Shown: positions 44,349 to 52,979 of the stretch, in pieces
How positions within the stretch are numbered: the stretch's first letter is position 1
Layout: every line of letters begins with the position of its first letter
From: Clostridiales bacterium
GTDB lineage: Bacteria > Bacillota > Clostridia > Oscillospirales > Oscillospiraceae
Reading direction: 5' to 3'
DNA: 62,143 bases
Assembly (NCBI GenBank): GCA_012523085.1
Contig: JAAYJC010000222.1
Location: forward strand, 1 to 62,143
The notes under the pieces: model-generated
The model's database searches: none
What the model saw: only the letters and a program-made list of their open reading frames with translations
Told to the model about the DNA's origin: nothing
Program-made: the position numbers and the translations under genes

Positions 44349-44367
44349 CCCGTCAGAAGGAGAAAAC

Positions 44368-45129
44368 ATGGACAAACAGACGATAATGGAGCTGTTTAGC
44401 GCGATAGCCTCGGGTGATGTAACGCCCCAGGCTGCCTATGACAGGCTGAAGATCATGCCGTTTGAGGATCTTGGATATGCGAAGGTTGATCATCACCGCG
44501 CTGTTCGCCAGGGTGCTTCCGAGGTCATTTTCGGCCAGGGAAAAACACCTGAACAAATTTCCGGTATCGCAAGGTCGCTTATGAACAACGGTGCGGAGGG
44601 TATTCTGATCACCAGGCTCGATGAACGAACAGCGCACGCGCTGGATCCGGAGCTTCATGCGGAATATCACAGCGCCGCCCGCATTGCTGTTGTCCGTATC
44701 AAGCCTGCGGACATTCAAACGGGTTCCGTTGTTATTGCCTCCGGCGGTACAAGCGACATTCCGGTTTGTGAGGAGGCCGCGCTGACAGCCGAGTTTTTGG
44801 GCAGCAAAGTTACCAGGCTCTATGATGTCGGTGTTGCCGGTATTCATAGGCTTTTGTCACATTTGCCCTTATTTGCGAAGGCGAGAGTCATTATCGCCGT
44901 TGCGGGCATGGAGGGTGCGCTTCCCAGCGTACTCGGCGGTTTAGCGGATTGCCCCGTGATTGCGGTCCCGACCAGCATTGGGTACGGCGCGTCCTTCGGT
45001 GGTTTGTCCGCGCTGCTCACCATGCTCAATTCCTGTGCCAGCGGTATATCCGTTGTGAACATCGATAACGGTTTCGGCGCGGGATACCTTGCCAATATGA
45101 TCAATAAAATGAAAGGAGCCGCCGAATGA
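44368..45129 (+). CDS. larB: LarB pyridinium-3,5-biscarboxylic acid synthase
   Basis: The 253-residue protein is of normal LarB length. It shows FEDLGYAKVDHHRAVRQG, EVIFGQGKT, and the PurE-like domain with VIASGGTSDIPVCEEAA, GVAGIHRLLSH and AVAGMEGALPSVLGGL. LarB carboxylates nicotinic acid adenine dinucleotide as the first step of nickel-pincer cofactor synthesis. An AGAAGGAG site precedes the ATG. Its stop overlaps larC by four bases. Confidence 0.95.
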   Translation: MDKQTIMELFSAIASGDVTPQAAYDRLKIMPFEDLGYAKVDHHRAVRQGASEVIFGQGKTPEQISGIARSLMNNGAEGILITRLDERTAHALDPELHAEYHSAARIAVVRIKPADIQTGSVVIASGGTSDIPVCEEAALTAEFLGSKVTRLYDVGVAGIHRLLSHLPLFAKARVIIAVAGMEGALPSVLGGLADCPVIAVPTSIGYGASFGGLSALLTMLNSCASGISVVNIDNGFGAGYLANMINKMKGAAE

Positions 45130-46412
45130 AGATACTGTATATTGAATGTGCGATGGGCGCGTCCGGCGATATGCTGCTCTCCGCGCTTGCCGGCTTGCTT
45201 CCGGATAAAAATACGTTTCTTCAAACGATTAACAGCCTCCCGATCCCCGGCATCCGCGTCGATATCGGTCCGTGCACACGACAGGGAATTTCCGGCCTGC
45301 ATACCAAAGTGTCCATCGGCGGCATTGTCGAGGGAGAAGAGCTTCACGAACACGAACATGGTCATACACATAAACATGAGCACGCGCATCAGCATGAACA
45401 TCACGATTATGCGAATGAGCATGAGCAGGAACACAGCCATGCGCATGATCAAAACAGCCTCGACCCGATCCTCGCTTTGATCGACTCTCTGCCCCTTTCC
45501 AAAAAGGTCGTAACGGACGCTCAGGCAGTTTATCGGCTTATTGCCGAAGCCGAATCAAAGGCGCATGGAAAGCCGGTTGCACAGGTCCATTTTCATGAAC
45601 TGGGCATGATGGATGCGGTATGCGACATCCTCGGTGTCTGTATGCTTTTGGAAATGCTGTCACCTGACCGCATCATCGTCTCCCCGATCCATCTGGGAAG
45701 CGGCACCGTTCATACCGCACATGGGACACTGCCGGTACCGGCGCCGGCAACCGCGGAGCTGCTGAAAGGCTTTCCGGTCTACTCCGGTGATATCGTGGGG
45801 GAGCTGATAACACCCACCGGCGCCGCTTTGCTTAGGCATTTTTCAACCGATACCGGCTCCATGCCGGCTATGACGGTAAGCCAAATCGGCTACGGTATGG
45901 GCACAAAGGATTTTCCGCGCTGTAACTGCCTGCGCGTGTTTTGGGGTACTGCCGCAGAAGCAGAATCCCTAACTGACGGCGTCAATGACCAAATTGTTGA
46001 ACTCTGCTGTAATATTGACGATATGACCTCCGAGGCCCTTGGTTTTGCAGCCGAAATCCTTCGTGATAACGGGGCCCTTGATGTATTTTTCCTGCCGGTT
46101 ATGGCAAAGAAGAACCGCGCCGCATATCTTCTGGTATGCCTTTGTCGGCCTTCGGACGAACACAAAATGGCGGTTTCGCTTTTAAAACACACCTCAACTT
46201 TCGGTGTACGCAGATCCCTTCAAGACAGGTATATTCTTAATCGGGAATACCGAAGCACCGATACGCCTTTTGGTCCCGTTACAATGAAATACGGCTTTGG
46301 ATACGGGATAGAAAAACAAAAGCCCGAATACGAGGATATCGCGGAAATCGCCAAGCGGACAAGCCTGCCAATATCCGCAGTATATGACGAGATCCTCAAA
46401 GCCCTTCCCTGA
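45126..46412 (+). CDS. larC: LarC nickel insertion protein (single ORF, His-rich)
   Basis: The 428-residue protein starts with the LarC signature YIECAMGASGDMLLSAL and has HFHELGMMDAVCDILG, HLGSGTVHTAHGTLPVPAPAT and GELITPTGAALL, followed by the C-terminal LarC2 half with NIDDMTSEALGFAAE and VMAKKNRAAYLL. Residues about 75-115 are extremely His/Glu-rich, consistent with nickel storage. Unlike Lactiplantibacillus plantarum, where larC1 and larC2 are joined by programmed frameshifting, this is one uninterrupted frame. LarC inserts nickel into the cofactor in a CTP-dependent step. No larA (lactate racemase) gene is in the window. Confidence 0.95.
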   Translation: MKILYIECAMGASGDMLLSALAGLLPDKNTFLQTINSLPIPGIRVDIGPCTRQGISGLHTKVSIGGIVEGEELHEHEHGHTHKHEHAHQHEHHDYANEHEQEHSHAHDQNSLDPILALIDSLPLSKKVVTDAQAVYRLIAEAESKAHGKPVAQVHFHELGMMDAVCDILGVCMLLEMLSPDRIIVSPIHLGSGTVHTAHGTLPVPAPATAELLKGFPVYSGDIVGELITPTGAALLRHFSTDTGSMPAMTVSQIGYGMGTKDFPRCNCLRVFWGTAAEAESLTDGVNDQIVELCCNIDDMTSEALGFAAEILRDNGALDVFFLPVMAKKNRAAYLLVCLCRPSDEHKMAVSLLKHTSTFGVRRSLQDRYILNREYRSTDTPFGPVTMKYGFGYGIEKQKPEYEDIAEIAKRTSLPISAVYDEILKALP

Positions 46413-46461
46413 CCGTCCGCCTTTACCAAAAAGGCGGATTCATCAAAAAACATATTTCCAA

Positions 46462-46521
46462 CCCTCTGAGGCGCCGGAAGTCAAGTAAAGACACATTCCG
46501 GATGCCTCAGGGGCTTTTTTT
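46462..46521 (+). terminator. intrinsic terminator of the lar operon
   Basis: CCTCTGAGGC and CCGGAA pair with TTCCGG and GCCTCAGGGG, followed by seven Ts (46515-46521). It overlaps the last codons of the convergent MaoC-like gene. A smaller hairpin CCGCCTTT..AAAGGCGG lies just before it at 46414-46436. Confidence 0.85.
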
Positions 46522-46968
46522 GTTGACATCGGATTCCGCTTGATCCCTGCATCGTATGACAAGTTTGGATATATCGGTAATGACAAGGATGCCGTTTTGA
46601 TTGAATATCTCAACCATTATTTCCAGAACGCCCGTATTGTTCTTCTTTCTCCTTTTTCCGGTGACAGAAGCTGAGCCGTGCAGAATATCACCGGCATAGA
46701 CCGGTGCGAACCAGGTGATGCTGGTCTGCTTTCCGGCAACCAGCGCGTCTCCCCAAATGTTCATTTTCGCATATTCCGCCCAGACCAGCATAAAACTCAT
46801 TACACCCGGTGCGATGAGTCCGCCGAAGCCTGTTTGCCTTGCATGTTCCTCGTCAAGATGGATCGGCAGAGGGTCATATTCCTTTGCGAACGCCAATATT
46901 TTCTCCTTATCGATCTTCACATTGTTTGCTTTTAAAACCTGTCCGATTGTAAAATCCTCAAAATACAT
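46507..46968 (-). CDS. MaoC-like hot-dog-fold dehydratase
   Basis: The protein has 153 residues from ATG at 46968; upstream ATGs lie in the degenerate gene before it. It shows YFEDFTIGQ at the start, the hydratase-type AKEYDPLPIHLDEEHA (Asp..His catalytic pair), FGGLIAPGVMSF and FAPVYAGDILHG. The family hydrates enoyl-CoA or related thioesters. The exact substrate is unknown. Its only neighbour on this strand is the broken epimerase gene; a plausible partner would be the acyl-CoA ligase far upstream, but this is speculation. Confidence 0.88.
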   Translation of the reverse strand: MYFEDFTIGQVLKANNVKIDKEKILAFAKEYDPLPIHLDEEHARQTGFGGLIAPGVMSFMLVWAEYAKMNIWGDALVAGKQTSITWFAPVYAGDILHGSASVTGKRRKKNNTGVLEIMVEIFNQNGILVITDISKLVIRCRDQAESDVNKKSP

Positions 46969-46969
46969 A

Positions 46970-47506
46970 CTATAACCCCGCATAATCATTATCATCCTGA
47001 GCAAAACCCCACCTTGAGCTTTGCTTTGAGCAAAGCTTTGTGACGGATCTTAACTCCGCATTCAGATAAGCCGGTACATCGCGAAAGCTTCTTTCCGAAT
47101 ACGCGAAGGTCTCCTGCCTTCCGGCCGCCCTATCGTATTCGAAAAAGGCGTAGAGCATAAAACCCTGCGTGTAGGTCGATTTCATCGGGTTTACGGTTTC
47201 GCCTGCGGCATTGAGCATATAAAATCCGCCGCCGTTTTCTTTATCCCAGAAACGGTTTGTCAGATATTCAAACGCCCTGTCCGCCGCCGACAGACACTCG
47301 CCGTTTTTCAGTACGCGATAAGCTGTGGAAAATGTCCACAATATTCGCGCGTTCAGGATAAGGCCCTTGTCCGCGTTTTTCACGACCGTTCCGCCGCGCA
47401 GTATTTCTCCGCAATAATCGACGGCGCGATCGAACCGGAACGGCAGGATGTTTTCCTTCAGGTCGCGGATCATCTTTCTGCTTAGGTCATTTCGCCTTGC
47501 AAGCAT
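46970..47506 (-). pseudogene. truncated N-acylglucosamine 2-epimerase (AGE)-family gene
   Basis: This 178-residue reading matches only the N-terminal third of AGE/cellobiose-2-epimerase proteins, which are normally near 390-400 residues. Visible family patterns are ENILPF, KGLILNARILWTFSTAYR, AADRAFEYLTNRFWDKENGGGFY and YTQGFMLYAFFEYDRA. Even within this part the usual W..GGFYG segment near the start is missing. After about residue 145 the similarity is lost, near a small inverted repeat (AGCTTTGCT..AGCAAAGCT, 47017-47037), which could mark a deletion junction. It is likely non-functional. Confidence 0.75.
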
Positions 47507-47836
47507 TTGGGCAATTCCTTTCTTTTTGAGTCAATACCGGATCTTTATGGCCCAATCGGTTCTCCGCAGGCCAGTTATATGGCGCAAGATACATATTCCT
47601 GTCCATTGAAGTTTAGTGCCAAAAAAGAAAAAAAGCAAGCCGAATATCGTCTCTTGCTTTTTGCTCAGTTATACATACACCGATGCTGTTATCAATTCTA
47701 CCGAAAATTTTTTGTATGACAAAATATAATGTTATCTTTAATATAGCTAAAAAGATGCGTTGTTTGCCCGACGCAATGCAAAGTTGCTTTTATTTACAAA
47801 TAGAGGTAATTATGATAAAACAAAGGAGATGAGACG
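47507..47836. other. AT-rich gap before the broken protease gene
   Basis: No coding region is seen. A hairpin AAAAAGCAAG (47630-47639)..CTTGCTTTTT (47653-47662) has the form of a bidirectional terminator, although no intact gene reads into it. A weak promoter, ATGACA with TAATAT 17 bases later (about 47717-47745), could serve the gene at 47837. Confidence 0.45.
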
Positions 47837-49195
47837 ATGCGAAAAGTAAAGTATAAAAGCATAAGAAAGCAAATAGCCCTGATCCTCTTGTTTAGCGTAC
47901 TTGCCGGAGTATTTCTATCCAATGACGCTTCCGCGGTGATCACAACGGATACACACTTCTTTGAAAGCACCTCAAGAACCCAAAATCAAACGGTAAACTT
48001 TGTAAATGGGCTTCAGGTGAAGGAGGTAACGGTTAATACAGGAAATGTAACATATTCGGTCAGCGGCAATCAGATCAACCTGATACTGACAAACGGTACG
48101 ATTACATATACCGGGACACCGCAGCAACAGGTATCGATTACTCAGACGAGCAGTGTCAATTCGTTTCCTACAAGTATTCCGTATTCCGCCGGAGGATACA
48201 GTGGAACCTTGTATAAGACCGGGAGCAGTTATGTCTATTCCGGATCGGCGGGCGACAGTAAAACCGCAACAGGAACATTGAATTTTACGTCCTGGATAAA
48301 ATATCAATGGAACGGTTCTAATTGGGTCATGATCGACAGTTATTCACCCAATAACCCGACCATCCCATATGGGCCTGATGCACAGGGCTACAGCGGGACC
48401 CTGTACAAAACGGGATACGCGGCAAACGGTGAAAGCGGAACGCCGCCAAGCAATCCATACGTGGGACAAACGTACATACAATACAGATACTGGATCGGAT
48501 ACTACAGCGGAACAGTGACAAATCCGGATACGCGGGTTTACGGTCAAAATTATGCCGGTACGGCTTACGGGCCGCAGTCCACATATTACCAGTATACAGT
48601 AACTGTGAAAACTGGCCCAGAAAATGAGCTGTTATATTGGGAAGCGGACGCTGAGATCACTAATCAAGTCGGACGCTGGAACGGAAGTCCGTCTGTCTAT
48701 ATTGAAAGCCAACTGGGAGGAGGTCAAGGAACTAATGCTGTGGCCACAGGCATGTCATTATGGAATAGTGCGCTTGGATTGTCTATGACGGTGGCATCAA
48801 GTCCAGCCAGCGCTGATATTGAGTTTTATGTCGCGGAATATGATGAATTAATACGCATTCATAGCTGACCTCTAGTTGAACATGAAAACACAGGTATGAC
48901 AGATTACGCTGAAAGAGACCATGAAGGATATTATTACTATGATAATACAAATAACGATAAAAATGGATATGAAATGTCGGTAGGATTCACTCAGGTTTAT
49001 TCATGCATCGTAATATAAGCCGGGACTACAGACCCACAATATCAAAAGGTCGGCGCACATGAGATGGGTCATGCTTTGGGATGGTTTGGACACATTTTCG
49101 AAAGTGAGAATATTATGCATCAGAAAAGTTCGGCATCATTCCATTGAGCGATCGGGATAAACATCAGTTAAAGCATTTTTATGATATGGCATAAG
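47837..49195 (+). pseudogene. broken secreted matrixin-like metalloprotease
   Basis: The first 343 codons encode a signal peptide (hydrophobic about 12-30, ending NDASA), a Ser/Thr/Tyr-rich region with two GYSGTLYKTG units (about 120 and 187), and WNSALGLSMTVASS..ADIEFYV, which resembles the start of a matrixin catalytic domain. The frame is interrupted by TGA (48866-48868) and then TAA (49016-49018). Reading on in the same frame gives GYYYYDNTNNDKNG and a zinc-protease motif HEMGHALGWFGH (from 49058), then the Met-turn NIMH. A one-base shift near 49140 then gives IPLSDRDKHQLKHFYDMA and a stop. Two nonsense codons and a frameshift mark it as a pseudogene. It has a good ribosome site (AAAGGAGATG). 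Confidence 0.8.
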
Positions 49196-49208
49196 GGAGG
49201 GGAAAACG

Positions 49209-49616
49209 ATGAAACATAAGTGATTAACTTTGTTCATTGCCTTTCTCGTTTTTGCGGGAATATTAATGGGATGCTCTGATAAGGAAGCGGTGCATTAAGA
49301 CACAATGCCTGTTCCGACCGCGGATAACGACGGTTCATTTGCGGGCGATATTTCGCATTACTTTACGCTGGAAGAAAGTTTAACGCAGGAAAATGACGTT
49401 TTATTCGCAACCTATGTCGGACCGCATATAGACGCAATCAATCGTGTCGAATATGCTTTTCAGATTAATACAAGGCTAAAGGGTCAAACTGAGACGGACA
49501 CAATATATCTCTCGTCCGATTTTTATGTCGAAGACAGTGATGCACAAGCGAGCAATTCCCCTTTCTTAAAAGACGAGCAATATTTGCTTGTACTCGACAG
49601 AAGAAGAAGGTTCTGA
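49209..49616 (+). pseudogene. broken lipoprotein gene
   Basis: From an ATG with AGGGAGGGG upstream, the frame reads MKHK, TGA (49221-49223), a signal sequence LTLFIAFLVFAGILMGC with a lipobox-like ILMGC, then SDKEAVH, TAA (49296-49298), and a 103-residue open stretch starting MPVPTADNDG and containing DVLFATYVGPHIDAI and YLLVLD. The end LDRRRRF looks out of frame. Both stops lie in one frame and could each come from a single C to T change (CGA, CAA). The gene follows the broken protease by 13 bases and may once have been its operon partner. Function unknown. Confidence 0.65.
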
Positions 49617-50019
49617 ACAAACCTTAGTGTAAATGGAATAACCATCCAAAGATTTGCCAAAAACAGGGTATATTTTCGAAAAAATCAGCAGCTAGGTTCC
49701 AAAACATAACTGCTGACTTAAAATCTATGAGAGAAATAAGTAAGAATCTTGTTCCAATACGCCCAGATAGACACTTTACTCGGAAGGAACCCTCAAGAAA
49801 AAACAAATACCCACTTAATAAAAAACGTCCTATGTAAATTCCTGTAAGCTAAGCTTTATGACATTGGTCTGCCGTCCCCTCGGATTCCATTTTACAGAAT
49901 GCAAAAAAAGCTTGTAACGCCCTATTTCAAAGGGTTTCCAAGCTTTTTATCTGCTTCAACTGTCAAAGATGGGGGAGTAATGTCAACCACGAGAACCGTC
50001 CCCTCGGACGGATTGCGGA
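49617..50019. other. non-coding stretch with GTCCCCTCGG repeats
   Basis: No gene is seen. CCGTCCCCTCGGA occurs at about 49873-49885 and again at about 49988-50000, flanking a hairpin with AAAAAAGCTTG (about 49905-49915)..CAAGCTTTTT (about 49939-49948). The latter has the form of a bidirectional terminator and could end the acsA-cooC-acsB unit. The repeat pair suggests REP-like or mobile-element remnants. Confidence 0.45.
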
Positions 50020-52149
50020 CTATATCAGCGGCTCGAGCTCTAAGACAGGATGATTTTTCTCGGTAAGGTATGTGAGAAGCTCATCGGGGCTTTCTGTAAT
50101 TGTATCGTCTCCAATCATATCCGTGAAGTTGTCGATATCGTAAAGCTCCTTAGCGGTTGCGTTCAACTTTTCAGCCACCTGGTCCTTCAGTGCCTTGGGC
50201 ATCCAGACGATTCTCTTGATACCGCCGTCCGCTCTCATAAACTTTTTGGAAGCAATAAAGTGCTTGCCATGACCCATAAATCCCGGCGTCTGTACACCGC
50301 CGCCCGTCATGGAAGCCATTTCTGAGAAGGTCATTCCAAGCGGCGTCATGGGAATATGCTCGCGGTTTACAATGACAACGCCGTTGGAATACGGTTCAAT
50401 ACCGCATATGCATTCAAAGCAGCCGCAGCTGGTCATCGGATCTTCCATGATCGAGTACAAAGAAACCCTATCCAGCGTGCCCTGAGAGTCTCTATGTACG
50501 ACTTCATTGATGGATTGCCATATGCCCTTATCTTCATCAATAACATCGTTTTTCTCAACCAATCTGCAGGGGCCGTTGGGATCGAGCTCATAGGTTGCCT
50601 TGGCATCCAGCCAGGATACCGCACCGCAGAGGCCCAGCCTTTCCGGCGTAACAATACAGACATGCGTCGGTGAGAAGGACTGACACATCAGGCAGGAGTA
50701 GAATTCCTTTGCCGTTTCATCGGTCAGTGATTTTAAGCGGGCGTCGCGCTTTTCGTATATCTTGTTAGCTTCCAATCTTCCCTGCTTAACCAGCTCGGGA
50801 TCGGTGATGATCGTGATCTGGCACTTGTCAACAACAGACTCAAATTCGCTTTTGAGTTTGGCATAGAGGACCTCGCCGAAATGCTTCGCCCGGAAGCCGT
50901 TTTCGTATGTTTCCTTGTTGATTCGGATTCTGATCATGTCTCTTTGCCCGGTATGCATGACGCCCTCGATGCAGTTGAGCCAGGCATGGAACTTTCTTTC
51001 AAAAACAGGCTCGAAATCAGATTGCATGCGTTTACCGGTAACATCGGCAATCATTGCGATGTTTATGGCTCCGCCGGTCTCAAACGCGTCAAAATCCTTG
51101 CCGATCAGCTCAATCTTGTGGTCTTCGATTTCGGAAGCTTCCTTTGCTCTGACAAGCTCAAAGCAGTCGATGCGCGCGCCGTTTGCCTCCAGCTGCATAT
51201 CGGCTTTTCGGATAACTTCGCCCTCAAATGCGGAAGAGAATGCCACCGGAATGTCAATGTTGGTAATCTTGAGTTTCATTCCGCGCGCTTCTATGGCGGT
51301 TTCCACGAATTTATCCGTATCAGGCTGCACAATCAAGCTTTTCGGAACGCGCCACATATCGTTATCGTCATTGGTAACAACCGGCCAACCGTAGGAAATG
51401 GCACCCGCTCCGCAGGCGACCGTCATGTCGTCCACGGGTTCATAAGCGTTGACCGCTGCATTTATGCGCTTGAAGGTATAATCTCTGATTCCGTCATAAT
51501 CACCCGCCTGGATATTGCCGAAAATCATCGCCGATCTGACGGCAACCGAAACGACATGGCAGACCGAAGGAAGCTTGTCCCCGCAGGGGTAAACGCGGAC
51601 GGGAAATCCCATTTTCACGCCTGCCCGCTCGGCCTGTTTGCAGATATCGCCGACAAGGAACACAAAAACACTTTTTGTCTGGTAGGATTTAATAATTTCC
51701 ACAGCCTTCTCATCAGAGGGGGCGGCACCGATTATGACAACAAATCCGGGAATGTCTCCGGTGACCAGCGGCACACCAAGCTCACGGACCTCCGCATCGC
51801 TGACATGCCCAAGATAGGGCGCCTCATACGGTGCCGTATTGCCGATATATTTGCATGCTTCAATAACCTCTGCCGAGCATGCGGTCGCAACACCGGATGT
51901 AAATGCGTCATGAAGCCTTTTATTTCTTGTCATTTGGCTTTTGATCCAGGTCATGGATTCTTTTAGTTCGCCCAGAGTAGCGTTTTTTCTCCCCGTCATG
52001 GCATACAAAACACCGAGAAAATATGCGGTGCTTGGATAAGCGACAGCCTGAGAATCGTCGAATCTCTCCGATACTTCAGCCAAAGCCTTCTCTGCCAGAG
52101 CATACATTTCGTCAGAGCCTTTAAATACCCTGTCAAATAATTTAACCAC
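50020..52149 (-). CDS. acsB: acetyl-CoA synthase beta subunit (CODH/ACS)
   Basis: The 709-residue protein is close to the bacterial AcsB length. The A-cluster ligands are present: Cys486, Cys489, Cys498 and Cys508 in CLMCQSFSPTHVC..LGLC, and Cys575/Cys577 in SCGCFEC, which hold the distal nickel. Spacing matches the Moorella enzyme with a constant 20-residue offset. It joins a methyl group, CO and CoA into acetyl-CoA. The start is GTG with GGAGG upstream. It is the last gene of acsA-cooC-acsB, and the usual corrinoid-protein genes do not follow; degenerate genes do. Confidence 0.97.
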   Translation of the reverse strand: MVKLFDRVFKGSDEMYALAEKALAEVSERFDDSQAVAYPSTAYFLGVLYAMTGRKNATLGELKESMTWIKSQMTRNKRLHDAFTSGVATACSAEVIEACKYIGNTAPYEAPYLGHVSDAEVRELGVPLVTGDIPGFVVIIGAAPSDEKAVEIIKSYQTKSVFVFLVGDICKQAERAGVKMGFPVRVYPCGDKLPSVCHVVSVAVRSAMIFGNIQAGDYDGIRDYTFKRINAAVNAYEPVDDMTVACGAGAISYGWPVVTNDDNDMWRVPKSLIVQPDTDKFVETAIEARGMKLKITNIDIPVAFSSAFEGEVIRKADMQLEANGARIDCFELVRAKEASEIEDHKIELIGKDFDAFETGGAINIAMIADVTGKRMQSDFEPVFERKFHAWLNCIEGVMHTGQRDMIRIRINKETYENGFRAKHFGEVLYAKLKSEFESVVDKCQITIITDPELVKQGRLEANKIYEKRDARLKSLTDETAKEFYSCLMCQSFSPTHVCIVTPERLGLCGAVSWLDAKATYELDPNGPCRLVEKNDVIDEDKGIWQSINEVVHRDSQGTLDRVSLYSIMEDPMTSCGCFECICGIEPYSNGVVIVNREHIPMTPLGMTFSEMASMTGGGVQTPGFMGHGKHFIASKKFMRADGGIKRIVWMPKALKDQVAEKLNATAKELYDIDNFTDMIGDDTITESPDELLTYLTEKNHPVLELEPLI

Positions 52150-52163
52150 GTTATACCTCCAAT

Positions 52164-52937
52164 TTACTGCGTTATCTCCAGTTTTTCTTTTATCCTGCGA
52201 ATCTCGTTCACAACCGCTCCGGCTGTTTCAAACGGCGACGTGCCGCTCCTGTCGGCCTTGATAACACTGTCGCTGTAGTGAATGATACCGAGAAGGTCAT
52301 TTTCGGGAACATTTTCTCGAATAAACGCTTCGTCCTCAGCTCCCCTGATCTTGTTTCCGACTGCGCTGATTTTCTTTATACCCAGCTCCGTTGCGAGCTC
52401 GCGTATTTTTCGGTAGGTCTGTATGCTGCGCGTTCCGGGTTCCACGACAACAATAAAGCTGTCCATAAACGATGTTGTTCCGCGTCCCAGGTGCTCAAGA
52501 CCCGCTTCCATATCCATGATAACCACATCGTTACTCCGGATAACAAGGTGTGAGATCAGGCGCTTTAGTATCACATGCTCCGGACATACGCAACCGGCTC
52601 CGGCAACATCCACGGTACCGAGGATGAGAAGCTTCACCCCGTTTTTCGTTTTCGCAAACTTCTCGGGGATGTCGTCTACCTTGGGATTAATCTTAAAAAA
52701 TTTTCCGATTCCCTCGGCATCCACGCCGGTTCGTTCCAAAACAAGCTCTTTCATTTTGGATATCGGTATGATGCTATCCAGCTCCTCATCGGAAAAACCC
52801 AGCGCCAGGCCCAGATTCGCGTCCGGATCTACATCCGCAGCAAGCACACTGCGGCCTTCCTCGGCATACAGCCTTGCCAGTATGGCAGACACTGTCGTCT
52901 TACCCACACCGCCTTTTCCTGTAACGGCAATTTTCAT
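52164..52937 (-). CDS. cooC: CooC/AcsF-type nickel-insertion ATPase
   Basis: The protein has 257 residues from the ATG at 52937, preceded by AAGGA. An MinD-like P-loop GKGGVGKTT (about 6-14) has the deviant Walker A lysines, followed by VDPDANLGLALG, a CVCPEH motif (two Cys that bind a metal at the dimer interface in CooC) and MDMEAGLEHLGRGT. CooC proteins use ATP to help load nickel into CODH, and AcsF into ACS. It sits between acsA and acsB, as expected for such a maturase. Confidence 0.93.
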   Translation of the reverse strand: MKIAVTGKGGVGKTTVSAILARLYAEEGRSVLAADVDPDANLGLALGFSDEELDSIIPISKMKELVLERTGVDAEGIGKFFKINPKVDDIPEKFAKTKNGVKLLILGTVDVAGAGCVCPEHVILKRLISHLVIRSNDVVIMDMEAGLEHLGRGTTSFMDSFIVVVEPGTRSIQTYRKIRELATELGIKKISAVGNKIRGAEDEAFIRENVPENDLLGIIHYSDSVIKADRSGTSPFETAGAVVNEIRRIKEKLEITQ

Positions 52938-52979
52938 ATTCACGATTCCTTCAGTTAAGCGCCTGCGCTTGGTCTCAGG

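Noticed and set aside
45330..45460. His-codon-rich repeat in larC as a possible tandem repeat or CRISPR-like array
   Set aside because: It is a coding stretch of varied His, Glu and Lys codons in one frame, as expected for a metal-binding region; there are no regular repeats or spacers.
48866..48868. TGA as a selenocysteine codon in the protease-like gene
   Set aside because: The same frame also contains a TAA and later a frameshift, no SECIS-like hairpin was seen right after the TGA, and the residue is not at a redox site.
50881..51966. 361-codon plus-strand frame opposite acsB
   Set aside because: It is antisense to acsB, which has all A-cluster ligands in frame; the translation is low-complexity His/Arg/Asn-rich and motif-free.
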